Part shown: positions 63,123 through 64,000 of the stretch, in pieces | Numbering within the stretch: position 1 is the stretch's first letter | Layout: each line of letters starts with the position of its first letter | Position numbers and translations under genes: made by a program | Source of the DNA: Megalonaias nervosa | Taxonomy: Eukaryota; Mollusca; Bivalvia; Unionida; Unionidae | Length of the DNA stretch: 64,000 bases | Reading direction: 5' to 3' | Assembly (NCBI GenBank): GCA_016617855.1 | Contig: JAECUM010004946.1 | Location: forward strand, 21,149-85,148 | Notes under the pieces: generated by a model | What the model saw: only the letters and a program-made list of their open reading frames with translations | Database searches by the model: none | What the model was told of the DNA's origin: nothing

Positions 63123-63975
63123 TTGTTACGAGTCTAGGCTCTTACAAAAAGTAACAGAAAAGAGTGAAGACGACAAGCTTTGTAAAATTAAACAAATAAT
63201 TTATTTCCCTAGAATACCAAGTGAAAATGAGAAATAAGAACTTACGGTTTTACGAAACAAATCCAAAAATAATCCAAGAATTAAAAAATAGAAGTCCTAG
63301 TATTGAAAAGTCCTGAATGAAACTGACTTCGAATCCCGATGAATCCAAAATGGAAGGCGATGGCGTCTGTTATAACCTTCAAAGTGTAGACGTACCAACA
63401 GAAAATATTATTCCAGTTTTGAATTCCGTATAAATTTCAATGAATGTCTTTGTTCAAGAATTTTGTAAGAGCACTTATGTATTTCCAGGGAAAAGAATCA
63501 CTTGAAATTCAGTGAAATAAAATTCAACTCAAACTGGTCACAACATAATGACAACTTAATGTATCAATTTGTTTGGAGCCTGACTGAACTAATCTCTATC
63601 AAGACAACAGTTATACACTAATTTAAGACGCAAAACAGATTCCCGGATGAGGGTCATTCTTCTAGAAAAATTAGAAGTTTGTAACAATAAACACATGTTT
63701 CATATCAAGTACTCCAGGCATGACCTTGACAAAATGATTCTTACTCTGCGAAAGAATTAAAAAAATAAATAAAAGTTAAAACAGTCACTGATTCTGAATC
63801 AAGGTCAGAAACAGATACAGTGTTTCTATTATTAGGTGTTTATTAGTGAAATAAAAAAAAGTCAGGTCAAGCAGAACTAAACTCAATTCTGGAAAATGTC
63901 AAATCCAGTAAACAAAGTTACATTACAATAGTATGTAATGGAATTTAAAAAAATTAAAACTAACAAACAAATAAT
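63123..63975. other. Unassigned 850-bp segment between AT microsatellites
   Basis: Starts TGTTACGAGTCTAGGCTCTT directly after a TA tract and runs into another AT tract at the window end. The TGTTACG start recalls LTR ends, but no partner end is visible. Confidence 0.3.
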
Positions 63976-64000
63976 TATATATATATATATATATATATAT
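63976..64000. repeat. (AT)n microsatellite at the window edge
   Basis: Twelve AT units running off the end. Confidence 0.9.

Noticed and set aside
62688..63237. ORFs across the ATGC/TA microsatellites
   Set aside because: Low-complexity reading of the simple repeats.

Overview
The window is eukaryotic, intron-rich, AT-rich nuclear DNA. The protein-coding signal, a tRNA-derived SINE with the (C/T)TTAAAnnCCAA-type tail common in molluscs, the LINE reverse transcriptases and the very repeat-dense introns all suggest an invertebrate, most likely a mollusc. The species cannot be fixed from the sequence.

One gene dominates. Minus-strand exons from 45579 down to 2837 spell a complete mitochondrial NAD-dependent isocitrate dehydrogenase gamma subunit (IDH3G-like). 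It has twelve coding exons, all with GT-AG introns and matching phases, and 393 codons plus stop over about 42.7 kb. The exons total only 1,182 bases; everything else between them is intron filled with mobile and tandemly repeated DNA. This includes a dead 4.3-kb hAT element (26831-31144), a second dead 2.8-kb element with a transposase-like gene and 7-bp target duplications (41749-44513), a 1.5-kb pogo/Tigger-like element sitting inside an older MITE (14244-15774), two non-autonomous hAT elements with 8-bp duplications (11905-12652, 40180-40414), three SINE copies, four copies of one MITE family, and several diverged tandem-array families with 50-160-bp units. One young array (20741-21164) is eight near-identical 53-bp units, each with a perfect ATGCAAAT octamer.

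From 46 to 52 kb there is a minisatellite, a very long poly(A) tract, a decayed minus-strand LINE and simple repeats. A second real gene lies on the plus strand: exon 1 at 52668-52688 and a large terminal exon at 56269-57420. It encodes a predicted 390-residue type II membrane protein that resembles a glycosyltransferase (fucosyltransferase-like). Its 3.6-kb intron carries a broken LINE reverse transcriptase in the same orientation. The last 6.5 kb holds foldback DNA, a possible LTR-type remnant, a 54-bp tandem array interrupted by a 278-bp LINE tail fragment, and long AT/ATGC microsatellites.

The two genes are transcribed away from each other and show no sign of joint function. I saw no tRNA or rRNA gene, CRISPR array or operon.
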